A stretch of DNA of 64,000 nt from Bradyrhizobium liaoningense (GCF_018130825.1 NZ_JAFCJS010000009.1:1-64000), one strand, 5' to 3'; positions 44,285 to 53,571 are shown, counted from the stretch's first letter. Notes: generated from the sequence alone by a model not told the origin. Numbers and translations are program-made.

Positions 44285-45913
44285 TCAAGGCGCCCGCAGG
44301 CCCGGCGGAGCTTTGCGCATGTTCGATGCCTGCTCATAGGCGTAGGCGAGACGCAGCAGCTTGTGCTCGCTCCAGGCTCTCCCTGCGAAGGCGACGCCGA
44401 GCGGATAGTCGGGCGTGTCCTTGCCGTCGGCGCCCGAAACGAAGCCGCCGGGCACCATGACGCTGGGATAGCCGGCCTTGGCAGCGATCACGGCGCCGGT
44501 GGCGCCGGGGAACAACACGGCGTCGAGCCTGTGCTGGTTCATGTAGGCGTCCATGCCGCGCGTCCTGGCGGAGAGCAGGTCCATGGCCCGGGCCGATCTG
44601 TATTCGCGCTCGCTCAAATCGCCCCTGGTGTTGTTGGCGGCGAGGAACAGGTCCTGGCCGAAGCGCAGCGCTTTCTCGGCATGAGCCTCGTTGAAGGCCA
44701 CGATGTCGGCGATGGTCTTGATGTCGGTATTGGTCGCCCAATCCCTCAGGTAGAGATTGAGATCGTGCTTCAGCTCGTAGAGGAAGACGATCGGCGGCGT
44801 CGCCAGATTGCCCTTGTTGCGGCTCAGCGGATTGCGGTTGAGCACCGGCATGGTCGTGCCCGGACCGCCGATCCAGCCGGCGGTCGGCATGGCCGCGCGC
44901 ACGATGACCGCGCCGAGATCCTCCAGCACCTTGATGACTTCGGCCATCAGCCTGGCCCCGTCGGGCGGCAACTTGCCGTAATAGGGATTGTTCAGCGGAT
45001 CGGCGGAATCGCTCGGCACGCCGATCCGCGCGCCCTTCATCGCATCGCGTGCGAGGTCGGCCGCGTAATCGGCCGGCCTCCGCTGCCGCTCCGTCACGGG
45101 ATCGAGCGGGTCCTCGGCGGCCAGCACATTCAGCAGTATCGCCGCATCGCGCACGGTGCGCGTCATCGGGCCCGCGGTGTCCCGGCTGTGCGCGATCGGC
45201 ACGATGCCGGCACGGCTGATCAAACCGACGGTCGGCTTCACGGTGACGATGCCATTCCGGCTGGCCGGGTGCAACAGCGAGCCGGAGGTCTCGGTGCCGA
45301 TGGAGGCCGTGCACAGACCTGCGGCCACAGCGACCGCCGAACCCGAGCTCGAGCCACCGGGGTCTACGACCGGAATGCCCCGATCGTCCAGCAGCGTCGG
45401 CACGTAGGGATTCTTCACCTGACCACCCAGCGACGAATAGCCCGAGGGCATGTCGGTCGCGAGGATGTTTGCAAACTCCGTCAGGTTCGCCTTGCCGAGG
45501 ATCACGGCGCCGGCCTTCCGCAACAGCTTGACGAGTGTGGCATCGCCCCTGGCGCGCGCACTCTCCAATGCCAGCGAGCCCGCCGTGGTCGGCTGCCTGT
45601 CGCCGGTCGCGATGTTGTCCTTCAGCAAAATCGGCACGCCGGCCAGCGGCCGCTTGGCCGACGGCCTCGTGCCGTCGAGCTTGCCTGCGATCGCTAGCGC
45701 GTCGGGATTGAGCGCGCGGACGGCGTTGAGCATGGGCCCATTGCGGTCAAAGGCCTCGATGCGCGCGAGACAGGCTTTGGTCAGGGCGGTCGCGGTGACC
45801 CGCCCGGCCGCCAAGGCATCAATGATGTCGCTCATGGGCGCGTCCTCGAGCTGCGGCTCGACCTGCGCCCCGGCCACAGCGAGGCTCGCGTTGCGGCGGG
45901 CTGGCTTCTTCAT
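44285..45913 (-). CDS. amidase signature family hydrolase
   Basis: 542 residues. The Ser-cisSer-Lys triad is intact: the lysine in AGVPILLKDNIATGD, the cis-serine in the Gly/Ser-rich DPGGSSSGSAVAVAAGLC, and the nucleophile in SIGTETSGSLLHPASRNG. The C-terminal helices contain YPSVMVPGGF and GVAFAGRAWSE, as in the family. Such enzymes hydrolyse amides (indoleacetamide, peptide amides, 6-aminohexanoate cyclic dimer and others). The long form with the 'DIAT/KDN' and 'TAGS' pattern resembles Gly-tRNA-independent amidases rather than GatA. The N-terminus KKPARRNASLAVAG does not form a clear signal peptide. It is divergent from the GNAT at 46041. Confidence 0.92.
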   Translation of the reverse strand: MKKPARRNASLAVAGAQVEPQLEDAPMSDIIDALAAGRVTATALTKACLARIEAFDRNGPMLNAVRALNPDALAIAGKLDGTRPSAKRPLAGVPILLKDNIATGDRQPTTAGSLALESARARGDATLVKLLRKAGAVILGKANLTEFANILATDMPSGYSSLGGQVKNPYVPTLLDDRGIPVVDPGGSSSGSAVAVAAGLCTASIGTETSGSLLHPASRNGIVTVKPTVGLISRAGIVPIAHSRDTAGPMTRTVRDAAILLNVLAAEDPLDPVTERQRRPADYAADLARDAMKGARIGVPSDSADPLNNPYYGKLPPDGARLMAEVIKVLEDLGAVIVRAAMPTAGWIGGPGTTMPVLNRNPLSRNKGNLATPPIVFLYELKHDLNLYLRDWATNTDIKTIADIVAFNEAHAEKALRFGQDLFLAANNTRGDLSEREYRSARAMDLLSARTRGMDAYMNQHRLDAVLFPGATGAVIAAKAGYPSVMVPGGFVSGADGKDTPDYPLGVAFAGRAWSEHKLLRLAYAYEQASNMRKAPPGLRAP

Positions 45914-46040
45914 GCTGTGCTTCTTGGCTGCCCCCGTATATGCTACTTATGGTAGCAGAACGCCTGGCCGCGCGACAAGCCGCTTGCCGCGGCGGTGGCG
46001 CGCCATCCAGTCCTTCGCGAAGCCTTCGGTGGAGTAATTC

Positions 46041-46502
46041 ATGGACTGCACGATCCGGCCCGCGATCGACGATGACGCCGACGCCATCAGCGCGGTCATC
46101 CTGCGCGCGCTGCGCGAAACCAATGCGAAGGACTATACGGCCGAGATCATCGAAAGGATCAAGCTTGGCTTCAGTCCGGACGCCGTCAGGCAGCTCATCG
46201 CGAAACGCACCGTTTTCGTCGCCACCATCGGCAGCCGCGTCGTTGCAACGGCAAGCCTCGACGGATGCGTCGTCCGCACCGTCTTCGTGGCTCCCGACGT
46301 ACAGGCCCGCGGTATCGGCAAGCTGCTGATGGCCGAGATCGATCGCACCGCACGCGAGCGAAATATTCCCTCGCTGACGGTCCCTTCATCGGTCACCGCC
46401 GAGGGCTTCTATGCGCGGCTCGGGTTCAATGCCCTGCGCGACAGCTATCATGGCGACGAACGCACGATTATCATGGAGCGATTGCTCGACTCCACCGAAT
46501 AA
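46041..46502 (+). CDS. GNAT family N-acetyltransferase
   Basis: 153 residues starting CTIRPAIDDDADAISAVILR, the typical GNAT opening. VFVATIGSRVVATASLDGCV, VRTVFVAPDVQARGIGKLLM (strand 4 with the intact acetyl-CoA loop Q-A-R-G-I-G) and VPSSVTAEGFYARLGFNALR complete the fold. GGAG lies 6 bases before the ATG. The substrate is unknown. Not closely similar to the two GNATs at 31173 and 41717. It lies between the divergent amidase gene and the downstream flavoprotein gene, 112 bases away. Confidence 0.92.
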   Translation: MDCTIRPAIDDDADAISAVILRALRETNAKDYTAEIIERIKLGFSPDAVRQLIAKRTVFVATIGSRVVATASLDGCVVRTVFVAPDVQARGIGKLLMAEIDRTARERNIPSLTVPSSVTAEGFYARLGFNALRDSYHGDERTIIMERLLDSTE

Positions 46503-46614
46503 CCCGTGGCCCGGATGGAGGCCGAGCCGAGGCTGATCTTGATCCTCCCCGCCAAATAGACCACCATCGCGTCCCTAAGCCGCTCACAACAAGAATGGGC
46601 GAGGAAACGCAGCA

Positions 46615-47781
46615 ATGAATGCAGCTACCGGATTTGGCCTGGTCGAACGTGCCCGCGCGCTCGCGCCGCTGATTGCTGGCGAAGCCGACGAGATCGAGCG
46701 GACGCGGCGGCTGACGCCGGCCGTGGTCTCCGCCCTCATCGAGAATGGGTTTTATCGCGCGCTGTTGCCGCAAAGCCTTGGTGGCAGCGAGGCTGCGCCG
46801 GAAGCCTTCATGCAGATGCTGGAGGAGATTGCGAAGGCGGACGCGTCCACCGCCTGGTGCCTCGGCCAATGCAGCGTCTGCGCGATGATCGCGGCCTGGC
46901 TCGATCACGACACCGCGCATGAGATCTTCAACGCCGCGCCCGGCATTCTCGCCTGGGGCGCGATCGCGCATGAGGCGCGCGCGGTCGAGGGCGGCTATCG
47001 CGTCACGGCGCGCTGGGATTTTGCCTCGGGCTCGCGGCAGGCGAGCTGGCTGGGGGCGCATGTCCGCATCGTCGATGGTGACGGTTCGCCGCGCAAAAAT
47101 GCCGACGGCTCGCCGGAGGTGCGCACCATCCTGTTTCCGGTCGCGCACGCAACACTGCACGACGTGTGGCAGGCGATCGGGCTCGCCGGGACCGGCACGG
47201 ACTCCTACGAAGTGACCGACCTCTTCATCCCCGAGCGCTTCACCGCATTCCGCGACGTGTCGTCGGCGCTGCGCGAGAGCGGGCCGCTCTACAGGATCGG
47301 CACCGGCTCGACCTTCAGTCTCGGCTTTGCCGCGGTCTCGCTCGGCGTCGCGCGCGCCACGCTGGACGCCGCCATTGCGCTCGCGCGCGCAAAACATCAG
47401 TCGCTGGCGGCCAGCGCCATGCGCGACAACGGGGCGGTCCAGGGATTGATCGGCCGCACCGAGGGCGATTTGCGCGCCGCGCGCGCCTACCTCTATGCGA
47501 CCGCGAATGCGATGTGGCGCGAGCTCAGTGCGACCGGCGAGTTCAGCGCGGCGCATCGCAACGCGGTCCGGCTGGCGGCGACCTGGACCATCCATCAATC
47601 GGCAAAGGTGGTCGACACCGCCTATCACATGGCCGGCGCGACCGCGGTGTTCCGCAGCCAGCCGTTCGAGCGGCGCTTCCGCGACATGCATGCGATCGCG
47701 CAGCAGATCCAGGCGCGGGACACGCATTACGAGGATGTGGGCAAGGCGATCCTGTCGGCCGGCGTCGATACCAGGTGCTGA
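46615..47781 (+). CDS. acyl-CoA dehydrogenase-like flavoprotein (HpaH/DszC-type monooxygenase family)
   Basis: 388 residues. The N-terminal helical domain (ALAPLIAGEADEIERTRRLT, LIENGFYRALLPQSLGGSEA) and the middle barrel follow acyl-CoA dehydrogenases, but the C-terminal part (WRELSATGEFSAAHRNAVRLAATW, DTAYHMAGATAVF, RFRDMHAIAQQIQA) is that of the two-component flavin monooxygenases. The catalytic glutamate of true dehydrogenases is not evident. Such proteins oxidise phenols, thiophenes or indole-like substrates with reduced flavin from a separate reductase, which is not encoded nearby. The start has a GAGGAAA ribosome site. The substrate is unknown. Confidence 0.9.
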   Translation: MNAATGFGLVERARALAPLIAGEADEIERTRRLTPAVVSALIENGFYRALLPQSLGGSEAAPEAFMQMLEEIAKADASTAWCLGQCSVCAMIAAWLDHDTAHEIFNAAPGILAWGAIAHEARAVEGGYRVTARWDFASGSRQASWLGAHVRIVDGDGSPRKNADGSPEVRTILFPVAHATLHDVWQAIGLAGTGTDSYEVTDLFIPERFTAFRDVSSALRESGPLYRIGTGSTFSLGFAAVSLGVARATLDAAIALARAKHQSLAASAMRDNGAVQGLIGRTEGDLRAARAYLYATANAMWRELSATGEFSAAHRNAVRLAATWTIHQSAKVVDTAYHMAGATAVFRSQPFERRFRDMHAIAQQIQARDTHYEDVGKAILSAGVDTRC

Positions 47782-47787
47782 ATTCGC

Positions 47788-48534
47788 CTACGCCTTGCGC
47801 GCGCCGAGCAGCCGACCTCGCCAGCCCATGCCGATGACCATGGCAATCATCAGAAGGAAGGCCGCAGCGGCGACGAAATCGATGATGCGGTCGCTTCCGG
47901 AGCATATGTCCTGGTTGAGGCACGCGCGGGACAGGACCCCGCTCCGGACCAGGACTGCAAGCACGCCGAAATACAGGAACACGCTGAGCCCAAGATAGAC
48001 CAGCGTCACCAGCGCGCGCCGCAGCCGCGAGGGCATCGTTGGATCATCCTCGCGCCGCTCCGTGATGTACTGGCCGGGCTTTGCCTTGGCGGGATCGCGG
48101 ATCTGGACGGTCGAATGCGTGAGCAGATCGTGAACCGCCTGGTTGCGGCGCGTGGCAGCCATGACCACAAACGAATACCAGCCGAGGACGCTCTTGACGG
48201 CAATGCGTGCGAGCGCCCTGGTGAAGCTCAAATTTCCGCCGCGATCGTCGACAACGCGCAAGTTCGTCCAGATATGTCCGAGCGTGCCGCCCGCGCGCCA
48301 GACCATCACGGGCTCGTAGAGCAGCAGGATGGCGACGACGGCGACCCCGAGGATCCGGCTTAGTCCGTCGCTCGCGACATTGCTCGCGACCGCGAGGGCA
48401 CCGAACAGCAGGGCCATCGCCAGCATCCAGTCGAGCAGAACGGCCTTGAACCGCCGCGAGAAGCGGGCATAGCGCGGTCCAGGCAGCGGCAGCGGAGGCG
48501 CATCAGAGGTCATGGGGGAGCCGCATCCGTTCAT
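47788..48534 (-). CDS. RDD family membrane protein
   Basis: About 248 residues. The Arg/Asp segment RYARFSRRFKAVLLDWMLAM marks the first RDD helix, followed by about three more membrane segments: LSRILGVAVVAILLLYEPVM, the loop GGTLGHIWTNLRVVD with the family's 'tlGk...g..Vvd', a third at about 175-200, and a C-terminal pair (205-240). RDD proteins are poorly characterised and some act in ion or solute homeostasis. The ATG at 48534 is used, and 48513 is possible. Its stop lies 6 bases from the convergent flavoprotein gene. Confidence 0.88.
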   Translation of the reverse strand: MNGCGSPMTSDAPPLPLPGPRYARFSRRFKAVLLDWMLAMALLFGALAVASNVASDGLSRILGVAVVAILLLYEPVMVWRAGGTLGHIWTNLRVVDDRGGNLSFTRALARIAVKSVLGWYSFVVMAATRRNQAVHDLLTHSTVQIRDPAKAKPGQYITERREDDPTMPSRLRRALVTLVYLGLSVFLYFGVLAVLVRSGVLSRACLNQDICSGSDRIIDFVAAAAFLLMIAMVIGMGWRGRLLGARKA

Positions 48535-48591
48535 TGGATCTCATCATGAGACGCCGGCAGCGCGCGTGAGGTTCGACTGCACGGCGGCAGC

Positions 48592-50808
48592 TCACGCCAC
48601 CAGCGCAGCGTCTTCGTCTGCGGCGTCGATGCCGCGTTGTGCCTGCAGCAGGCTGATGATCTCAAGATTGGGACGGGCCTTGCTGAACAGAAAGCCCTGG
48701 CCCTCGTCGCAGCCTTCGGCGCGGAGGCAGCTCAGCTCGGCCTCGGTCTCGACGCCTTCGGCGGTGATGGTGACGCCAAGGCCTTTGCCGAGGCTGACGA
48801 TGGAGCGGATGATCGCCTGCGCCTCGCGGTTGGCCCCGAGATCGCGCACGAAAGACTGGTCGATCTTGATCTTGTCGAACGGGAAGCTGCGTAAGTAGCT
48901 GAGGCTGGAATAGCCGGTGCCGAAATCGTCCATCGAGATGCGCACGCCGAGCGCGCGCAGCGCATGCAGCGTCGCCAGCACCTGCGCGCTCTTCTCCAGC
49001 AGCAGCGTCTCGGTGATCTCGAGCTCGAGCCGCCGCGGCGGCAGGCCGGAATATTTCAGCGCGTCCGTCACCATCGAGAGCAGGTTGCCGCTGCGGAACT
49101 GCAGTGGCGACAGATTGACCGCGACGCGGACATCGTCGGGCCAGGTCGCGGCATCCAGGCATGCCCGGCGCAGCATCAGGCCGCCGAGCGGATTGATCAG
49201 GCCGGTGTCCTCCGCGACCGGAATGAACTCGGCGGGCGAGACCATGCCGCGCTCGGCATGGGGCCAGCGCACCAGCGCCTCGAAGCCGGTGATGCGGCCG
49301 CTCTGGAGGTCGACCAGCGGCTGATAGTAGGGGCGCAGCACGTCGTTCTGGATCGCATCGCGCAGCTCGACCTCGATCTTGCGGCGGCTCTGCGCTTTCG
49401 CGTCGAGCGCGGCCTCGAAGAAGGCGAAGGTGCCGCGCGCATCCAGCTTGGCGCGCGACAGCGCCATGTCGGCGCTCTTGAGCAGCTTTTCGGAATCATC
49501 TCCGTCGCCCGGCGCCATCGCGATGCCGATGGAGGCACCGATCACCACGGAATGGCCGTCGAGCAGATAGGGATCGGAGATGGCTTCGAGCAGGCGTTTT
49601 GCGAGCCCCACCGCATCTTCCGGCCGGGCCAGCCCGCTCTGAACGATGGCGAATTCGTCGGAGTTGAGGCGCGCCAGCGCGTCCTCCTCGCGCAAGGTGG
49701 AGCGCAGGCGCTTGGCGACGCCGCGCAGCAGCTTGTCGCCGACGGCGTGTCCCAAGGTGTCGTTGACCGCCTTGAAATTGTCCAGCCCGAGCATCAGCAC
49801 CGCGACCTTCTCGGCGCTGCGACGCGTATGCAGCAACATCTCGTCGACCTGCTGGCGCAGCAGGTTGCGGTTCGGCAGCCCGGTGAGCCCGTCATGCTGG
49901 GCCATGAAGGCAAGCCGCGCCTCGGCGCGCTTGCGCTCGGTGATGTCCATCAGCGCGAGCAGCACCGCCGGCCGCTCGGCATAGGTCAATTCGCGGGAAT
50001 AGATCGCAAGATCGATCAGCGCGCCGTCCGCCTTGACGTGCTTCCAGGTGCGGCCGGCCTGTTCCTCGCCGGTCACATCAATGGTCCAGGGCGGCTCGCT
50101 GTCGAACGCCTGCAGGGAGCGGATCGTCAGCTTCTCGAATTCGCCGCGGCTATGGCCATAATGGGCGATCGCGGCGTCGTTGACGCCGAGGATGCGCTCG
50201 TCGTCCAGCGCGCAGATGATCATGGGAACGGGATTGCCGTCGAACAGCAGGCGGAACGAGGCCTCGCGCTGCTTCAGCTCGGTGATGTCGACGCGCAGGC
50301 CGACGACGCCGCCGTCGTCGGTCAGCCGCTCGTCGATCAGGATGACGCGGCCGTCCGCCAGCTTCTGCTCGTGGCGTTCGCCGGGCTGATAGAGCCTTTG
50401 CAGCCGCTCGGCGATCCACTCGTCCTCATGGCCTTCGGCCTCGGGATAGTCGCCGCGCGCGACGCCGACACGCAGCGTGTCTTCGAGGCGCGCGCCTTCG
50501 GCGAAGAGGTCGGCGGTCTTGCTGTAGATCTCGGCGTATTTCTTGTTCCAGAGGACGTAACGGCCCTCGGCATCGAGGAACACGATGCCCTGCGGCAGGA
50601 TGTCGATGGCCTGGCGCAGCCGCTCATGGGCCTTGCGCGCCTCCGCGATCGCGGCATCCGCTTCCGCGCGGCTCTGCACGAGTTCGTCCTGTGCAACGGG
50701 CGGATGCGGGGCGCGCGCGAATCGCGGCTTGCGCGGCCGGTTGCCGGCCGTACCGAGCTCGTTGCGCTTTCGCCTTTTTTGTTTTCGAGACCCCAAACTC
50801 AACGTCAC
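48592..50808 (-). CDS. PAS-GGDEF-EAL protein, probably a cyclic-di-GMP phosphodiesterase
   Basis: 738 residues. An Arg/Lys-rich start, a coiled-coil (40-70), two PAS domains (about 65-180, with VFLDAEGRYVLWNKKYAEIY, and 185-305), a GGDEF domain (310-465) and an EAL domain (480-725). In the GGDEF domain the signature reads LARLNSDEFAIV, so both glycines are changed (NSDEF) and cyclase activity is doubtful. The EAL domain keeps GFEALVRWPH, NLSPLQF, EITETLLLE, MDDFGTGYSSLSYLR and ITAEGVET, consistent with an active phosphodiesterase. PAS domains sense an unknown signal. No signal peptide or membrane helix, so it is cytoplasmic. Confidence 0.94.
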   Translation of the reverse strand: MTLSLGSRKQKRRKRNELGTAGNRPRKPRFARAPHPPVAQDELVQSRAEADAAIAEARKAHERLRQAIDILPQGIVFLDAEGRYVLWNKKYAEIYSKTADLFAEGARLEDTLRVGVARGDYPEAEGHEDEWIAERLQRLYQPGERHEQKLADGRVILIDERLTDDGGVVGLRVDITELKQREASFRLLFDGNPVPMIICALDDERILGVNDAAIAHYGHSRGEFEKLTIRSLQAFDSEPPWTIDVTGEEQAGRTWKHVKADGALIDLAIYSRELTYAERPAVLLALMDITERKRAEARLAFMAQHDGLTGLPNRNLLRQQVDEMLLHTRRSAEKVAVLMLGLDNFKAVNDTLGHAVGDKLLRGVAKRLRSTLREEDALARLNSDEFAIVQSGLARPEDAVGLAKRLLEAISDPYLLDGHSVVIGASIGIAMAPGDGDDSEKLLKSADMALSRAKLDARGTFAFFEAALDAKAQSRRKIEVELRDAIQNDVLRPYYQPLVDLQSGRITGFEALVRWPHAERGMVSPAEFIPVAEDTGLINPLGGLMLRRACLDAATWPDDVRVAVNLSPLQFRSGNLLSMVTDALKYSGLPPRRLELEITETLLLEKSAQVLATLHALRALGVRISMDDFGTGYSSLSYLRSFPFDKIKIDQSFVRDLGANREAQAIIRSIVSLGKGLGVTITAEGVETEAELSCLRAEGCDEGQGFLFSKARPNLEIISLLQAQRGIDAADEDAALVA

Positions 50809-51159
50809 ATGTCCCAGTCGCGCCCTGTGGCCGCAAGTTGTGGGGCAAGTGTCTGAAAAGAAAGTAATCTTGGCCGGGCTGGCCGCGGCACCGCGTACCC
50901 TTCACCGGAATGTCTGCCTGTTTGCGAGGCGCAAAATGCGCCGGCCGACGCGTCAAACCCAATCCGCCGTCGCAATCGGAAACATGCGCTGGCGCAAAAT
51001 TACGCGCGCGCTTGAATCATTTCCGAATTGGCACGCGATTGCATGCGGACCGCGGCGTTCCCTCACTCCGCGCACGAATTTTGGTCAATGCAGGATACGG
51101 TTATCGCGCCGTTAAAAATGCGGCCGGCCGACGAAAGAAACTGCGACTTTCGAATGACC
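50809..51159. other. 351-base intergenic region upstream of the PAS-GGDEF-EAL gene
   Basis: No gene, hairpin family or repeat is recognised. The stretch around 50990-51130 contains AT-richer patches (GCGCAAAATTACGCG, AACATGCGC, CCGTTAAAAATGCGG) unusual for the window, which may be promoter or regulatory DNA. It is upstream of the EAL gene and downstream of the L,D-transpeptidase gene, which is read in the same direction. Confidence 0.4.
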
Positions 51160-51603
51160 CTAGTTGGAAATACGGATCGTCGTGTTGCGCGCGCCCTCGC
51201 GCTGCACCAGCGCGAACAGGGTTGCCGCATGCGCGGGATGCAGCCTGATGCAGCCATGCGAGGCCGGTCCGCCGAGGCGCGAGATGTCGGTGGTGCCGTG
51301 GATGGCGAAGCCATGGTGGAAGAAGATCGCGTGCGGCATCGGCGAATTGTAATATTTGCGCGAGAAATAGCGCCGCATCATCACCTGCGGACGGAAGGTG
51401 CCGCTCGGCGTGCCGTAGCCCCTGCGTCCCGTCGAGACCGGCCATGCGTAGCGCGGTGCGCCGTCGACACGCACCGACATGCGCTGGGACGATTTGTCGA
51501 TGTCGACCCTGAGATCGGCCTGCGCCGGGGTCGCGATGAGCGGGGCCGCTACAAAAGCGGCCATAACGGCCCGCCCCGCGAGCCGCACCACAACAAAAGT
51601 CAT
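51160..51603 (-). CDS. L,D-transpeptidase (YkuD domain)
   Basis: 147 residues with a signal peptide (VVRLAGRAVMAAFVAAPLIATP...AQA). The YkuD domain begins LRVDIDKSSQRMSVRVDG and contains YAWPVSTGRRGYGTPSGTF, FHHGFAIHGTTDISRLG and the catalytic SHGCIRLHPAHA, with histidine and cysteine in place. It acts in the periplasm, making 3-3 cross-links or attaching lipoproteins to peptidoglycan. It is a minimal single-domain enzyme of the type multiplied in Bradyrhizobium. The start lies about 130 bases from the divergent mepA gene, and the two are both cell-wall enzymes that may share regulation. Confidence 0.95.
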   Translation of the reverse strand: MTFVVVRLAGRAVMAAFVAAPLIATPAQADLRVDIDKSSQRMSVRVDGAPRYAWPVSTGRRGYGTPSGTFRPQVMMRRYFSRKYYNSPMPHAIFFHHGFAIHGTTDISRLGGPASHGCIRLHPAHAATLFALVQREGARNTTIRISN

Positions 51604-51734
51604 AATAAAAAGCCCTTTGCCTCAAGGGCATGATGTTGCCGGGAGCCAGCGGCTGTAAAGACGCCGTGAGATCGCGCCCTCGCGACAAGCCTAATTCTTA
51701 ACCCTGACGCGGCGTTGGGTTATAACGACCGGGC

Positions 51735-52679
51735 ATGAGTCCCCGCCGCATCGCCCCTCTCCTGCTTGTCATGACGCTCCTGGCCGCCGGCGGCGCGCTG
51801 GCCCAGGACAAGGGCAGCGTCAACCCGAAGCCGCTGCCGCCGCTCGCCAATCCCAACGATCCGCATCTCGGCGCCAAGGAACTGTTCGCGCGAAAGCTGC
51901 TGCCGTCGAAAGGCCCGGCGCTTGTCATCGGCTCCTACACCAAGGGCTGCATCGGCGGCGCCGCGCAGATGCCGCTCAACGGCGACAATTGGCAGGTGAT
52001 GCGGCTGTCGCGTAACCGCAATTTCGGCCATCCCGACATGATCGCGCTGATCAAGCGGCTTGCGGCCAGGGCGCACAAGGATGCGGGCTGGCCGGGCATC
52101 CTGGTCGGCGACATCGCCCAGCCGCGCGGCGGGCCGGCGCTGTCGGGCCATGCCAGCCACCAGATCGGTCTCGACGCCGACATCTGGCTGACGCCGATGC
52201 CGGATCGCCGCCTCTCGCGCGAGGAGCGCGAGGAGATGTCGGCGGTGATGATGGTGCGCCAGGACCGGCTCGACATCGATCCGAAGGTGTTCACCCCTGG
52301 CCATGTGCTGGTGCTGCGCGATGCCGCGCAAGAGCCGGCGGTGCAACGCATCTTCGTCAATGCCGCGATCAAGAAGGCGCTGTGCCGCGAGGCCAAAGGC
52401 GACCGCTCCTGGCTGTCGAAGATCAGGCCGTGGTGGGGTCACGACTATCACTTCCACATCCGCATGCGCTGCCCCGCGGGCGCCGGCGACTGCGAGGGCC
52501 AGCCGTCGCAGTCCGAGGACGAAGGCTGCAAGGACGCCGATCTCGGCTACTGGTTCTCGGACGCGGTGCTGCATCCCAAGCCCCCGCCGGAGCCGCCGAA
52601 GCCAAAGCCGCCGATGACGCTGGCGCAGATGCCGGCGGCCTGCAAGGCGGTGCTGCATGCGGGCGATGCGAAGCCGTAG
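51735..52679 (+). CDS. mepA: penicillin-insensitive murein DD-endopeptidase MepA
   Basis: 314 residues. A signal peptide (MSPRRIAPLLLVMTLLAAGG..LAQ) leads to the LAS-type zinc peptidase: SYTKGCIGGAAQMPLNGDNW, RNRNFGHPDM, SGHASHQIGLDADIWLTP with zinc ligands H and D, and WWGHDYHFHIRMRCP with the last histidines. It cleaves D-Ala-meso-DAP cross-bridges in the periplasm. The C-terminus is a Pro/Lys-rich tail (KPPPEPPKPKPP). It is divergent from the L,D-transpeptidase, a pairing of cross-link maker and breaker. Confidence 0.95.
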   Translation: MSPRRIAPLLLVMTLLAAGGALAQDKGSVNPKPLPPLANPNDPHLGAKELFARKLLPSKGPALVIGSYTKGCIGGAAQMPLNGDNWQVMRLSRNRNFGHPDMIALIKRLAARAHKDAGWPGILVGDIAQPRGGPALSGHASHQIGLDADIWLTPMPDRRLSREEREEMSAVMMVRQDRLDIDPKVFTPGHVLVLRDAAQEPAVQRIFVNAAIKKALCREAKGDRSWLSKIRPWWGHDYHFHIRMRCPAGAGDCEGQPSQSEDEGCKDADLGYWFSDAVLHPKPPPEPPKPKPPMTLAQMPAACKAVLHAGDAKP

Positions 52680-52721
52680 GGCGTAGCTCGCGTGTGTGCG
52701 CGCTGACGCTACAGATTCAGC

Positions 52722-52882
52722 CGTCGTCCCGGCCTAGTGCGCAATTGCGCACGGGGGCCGGGACCCATACGCCGAAGCGGAAGTTATCGAGCAAAGCGGT
52801 AACTCCGGGTCTTCGCCAAACTTCTCCCTGTGGTTATGGGTCCCGGCCCCCGCGCGCAATTGCGCGCTAGGCCGGGACGACG
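52722..52882. repeat. 161-bp inverted-repeat element with 48-bp arms (GIY-YIG arm family)
   Basis: The 48 bases at 52722-52769 are the reverse complement of 52835-52882 with only two, mutually compensating mismatches. Each arm contains a GCGCAATTGCGC palindrome (52739-52750 and 52854-52865). The ends (CGTCGTCCCGG...GGCCGGGACCCATA) match the arms around the GIY-YIG gene, and the interior contains the reverse complement of the interior of the element at 15351. The rest of 52680-53067 shows no gene. Confidence 0.85.
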
Positions 52883-53067
52883 CGTGGAGAGACGGTGCCT
52901 GCTCGCTTGTCCAGGACGACGGTGGGTGGTTTGCACCGCGACATTGCGCTAACATCTGCCCCGCCGCCGTGCCGTAAGCCCGCGGCATCCCGGGATGCGC
53001 ATCCCGTCTTTCAACAAGCCTGACCGCACGCCTCGCGCCGTTTGCGTGGCCAACGATGGGATTTCAC

Positions 53068-53571
53068 ATGCGCGTCCTCTCCTTCCTCGCTGCGCTCCTG
53101 CTCGGCGCGACCTCTGCTTTCGCTGCCGATGAGCCGAGCGGCTGCGACAAGTTCAAATGGCCGATCGAGCGCGAGCGCGCCGCGCTGACCGCGCCGGATC
53201 GTGCAAAACTCGCTTCGGGGAGTGAGCAGGCGGCCCTGCCCGCATCAGCCATCACGCTCGGGCTGGTCGCCCCGAGCGAAGCGAAACTGCCCTCGCCGCC
53301 GGAGCGGGTGCCGAAGGCCGGCACCTTTGCCGGCTTCACCAGCATCAAGGCGCCGAAGGCCGGCCTGTACACGATCAGCTTGTCCTCAGGCGCCTGGGTC
53401 GACGTGGTCCAGGACGGCCATTTCCTCAAGCCCGTCGCCTTCAGCGGCGCGACCGATTGCGACGGCATCCGCAAGACCATGAAATACGAGCTGTCGGCGC
53501 AGCCCTTCGTGCTCCAGGTGAGCGGCGCCAGGGACAATTCGCTGTCGATCGCGATCCTGCCGGCGCAATAG
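53068..53571 (+). CDS. secreted protein of unknown function
   Basis: About 167 residues after ATG at 53068 (a second in-frame ATG lies at 53056). The signal peptide MRVLSFLAALLLGATSAFAA is clear. The mature part starts DEPSGCDKFKWPIERERAAL, a pattern I have seen at the head of small exported proteins in Bradyrhizobium, and then forms a beta-rich domain (PKAGLYTISLSSGAWVDVV, PFVLQVSGARDNSLSIAIL). Two cysteines might form a disulfide. No function can be given. It lies upstream of modA in the same direction, separated by 193 bases. Confidence 0.75.
   Translation: MRVLSFLAALLLGATSAFAADEPSGCDKFKWPIERERAALTAPDRAKLASGSEQAALPASAITLGLVAPSEAKLPSPPERVPKAGTFAGFTSIKAPKAGLYTISLSSGAWVDVVQDGHFLKPVAFSGATDCDGIRKTMKYELSAQPFVLQVSGARDNSLSIAILPAQ

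Noticed and set aside
48964..50856. 630-codon plus-strand frame
   Set aside because: Antisense to the PAS-GGDEF-EAL gene.
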